Made by a program: the position numbers and the translations under genes
Notes under the pieces: model-generated
Database searches by the model: none
What the model was told of the DNA's origin: nothing
What the model saw: the letters and a program-made list of their open reading frames with translations, nothing else
Part shown: piece after piece, positions 62,551 through 64,000 of the stretch
Numbering within the stretch: the stretch's first letter is position 1
How the letters are laid out: each line of letters opens with the position of its first letter
Source: Nematopogon swammerdamellus
Lineage: Eukaryota > Arthropoda > Insecta > Lepidoptera > Adelidae
Length of the DNA stretch: 64,000 bases
NCBI GenBank assembly: GCA_946902875.1
Contig: OX336344.1
Location: forward strand, 16,575,791 to 16,639,790
Direction of reading: 5' to 3'

Positions 62551-64000
62551 TTGTCAGAGCCATCCCACAGGTGCAAGCCGTACTCCAAGGATGACCTGAT
62601 CTGCGATTTGTGCAAAAGGACTTTACGTGCACAAGAAATTTATGTGATTCTTTCTTGGTTGGTTCTTGTTTGCTTCTTACAGATTTTGAATCTAATATTT
62701 ACTTGCTTTTATGACAAAGTGGTTCAAAAACTTTAAAGGGAGGAATACGAAAGTATGAAAAACTGGTCTCGTTTAAATAGTTAGTGAGAAATTATTATTT
62801 AAGTTGACCGCAAAATTAAGTTTGTTTGTAATATATTTATGTATCATAAAATTAATCTTGAGATGAACTTAATTTACATTGTGTTTGTGGCTTTGAAGTG
62901 GGAGGTGATGGTCGGGGGTGAGGAATGTTAATTATTTTTATAACCAGTTTGGTGGTTTAAAAAAATTATAAGGGTTAATTTATAGAAGATTCGTCACTAC
63001 GCTCCGCACCTTCTATAAATTAACCGTAACTTAATAGAGACCATGTCGAGGCAGCCCGTGTCGTTTTTGCATACATGAATAATCAAAATCAATGTTTTTG
63101 TGGTTAAAAAAAAGTAAAGTTTCCATTTTGCATGAAAATTTAAAAATTAAATGTTGTACGGAAAATATGTTCCTTTATTTTTTTTAAGTAAACTAAATAA
63201 ACTACGCGTACAGCAAAACACTAAAATTCCTATTTTAACTTGGTCTACGCAATAAGCTTACTAGTAATTTGCTAGCAAACCTCCCCACTGCAAAGCCACG
63301 CCCCCCATCGTATTTGTGCGGAACCCTCGGTTTGCGGGTTCGACTCTACTTGGTCTGTGTTTTTTTTTTATGTTAGTAACCTATTGACTTTATTTCTAGT
63401 AGACACTACTAAAGCTAAAATTTAGTTATTCCTGTCATTGTTGTCATTTTGAAAAAGAAAGACAGGAGTGAACGAATTATTTAAGAATCTTAATTTTAAG
63501 CACACAAATTTTAGGTGATGTTTGTTGCAAGTGATATGACACGTCTGAACTCGACAAAAATTGACAAATGCGCTTTAAATTTTTATAAAATAATTCACTC
63601 ATCGTCCATAGATTTTATTTCACAAATAAACGAAAAAAATTGCAATAAATGTTTTTAATAAAGAAATTAATAAAAACATTAAGAAATTAATTTCCGGTGG
63701 TGGAAACTCCGTTTATTTTTATATTAATTTTAGGTTTTAATGTTTTAAATGTAAAATTTATATAAAAAGAAACGTGTGAATAAATGGATAATAAAAATTA
63801 ATAATAACAAGTAAAAAGCCACCTCCATAGTTTTGAGCCGTTGCGGCAATTTATCGATCGACACGCGACATTCGCTTGTTTTGGAACATGCAATGTTGGT
63901 AACAGTTGAAGTATCACCTGCTGCGCTACTAGCAGCGGCGCCACGTGGCCGCGCGCGCGAAGCGCCCCACTGTGGGCGGAGTTTCTTCCCTTCCCCTCGC
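62551..64000. other. AT-rich region, no gene supported; GC-rich right edge
   Basis: A 61-codon frame at 62551 contains HRCKPYSKDDLICDLCKR behind an acceptor-like TTTGTCAG, but no donor follows and I cannot assign it. A hairpin lies at 62974-63024 (GTTAATTTATAGAAG / CTTCTATAAATTAAC). GCGGAACCCTCGGTTTGCGG then GTTCGACTCTACTTGG at 63317 is another terminus of the GGTCAAGTGCGAGTCGG family. The final 100 bases turn GC-rich (GCGGCGCCACGTGGCCGCGC, GGGCGGAG), possibly the edge of a CpG-rich promoter beyond the window. Confidence 0.4.

Noticed and set aside
62551..62736. Exon containing CKPYSKDDLICDLCKR
   Set aside because: An acceptor-like sequence precedes it and two cysteines are spaced as in small zinc fingers, but no donor follows and the second half is hydrophobic. 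Too weak to call.

Overview
The window looks like a repeat-saturated intergenic and intronic stretch of an insect nuclear genome, almost certainly a moth or butterfly (Lepidoptera). The evidence is a spliced animal haem peroxidase gene family together with repeat modules I know from lepidopteran genomes: the CTAGCTGTTGCCCGCGGCTT-type terminal module, the CGTAAAAGGCGACTAAGGGA module, ACCGACTTC/AAAAAAGGAGG blocks, and RTE 3' ends with GATGAT tails. The species cannot be named from sequence alone. No bacterial-type operon, CRISPR array or intact rRNA gene is present.

Host genes. The only host coding sequence I can defend is animal haem peroxidase, on the + strand. Two exons at 4119-4227 and 4616-4712 are the C-terminal end of one gene. 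Four exons at 30845-31014, 31553-31699, 39662-39846 and 40762-40966 form the N-terminal half of a second gene, whose catalytic remainder must lie to the right of the window. A candidate signal-peptide exon at 20653-20697 joins this second gene in phase. The order (3' end of one, then 5' half of another, same strand) suggests tandem paralogues with introns swollen by mobile elements.

Layout. 0-2 kb: a 130-bp tandem satellite. 2-9 kb: SINE and composite repeats around the peroxidase 3' end. 9-20.4 kb: MITEs and fragments of several non-LTR retrotransposons. 20.7-30.8 kb: the putative first intron of peroxidase 2, holding a Ty3/gypsy (Mag-like) element nested in a TIR element and itself interrupted by a 2.16-kb element that also occurs inverted at 6.3-8.45 kb. 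31.7-38.7 kb: a Ty1/copia element with 5-bp target duplication, inserted in a 66-68-bp satellite array that also surrounds a restriction-like-endonuclease fragment. 41-52.4 kb: MITEs, SINEs, LINE fragments, a convergent satellite array and a 430-bp fold-back. 52.4-61.5 kb: a 9,079-bp element with two 2,499-bp direct terminal repeats that look identical, TG...CA ends and a 4-bp target duplication but no gag-pol, resembling a large retrotransposon derivative (LARD). 61.5-64 kb: AT-rich repeats.

The most unusual items are the LARD-like element, a SINE family whose head fuses a tRNA-type A box with the 5S rRNA internal promoter, a central SINE domain shared by three different heads, and a 130-bp satellite that appears to have grown out of a LINE-type 3' UTR block. 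All alignments were made by eye; identity statements are approximate.
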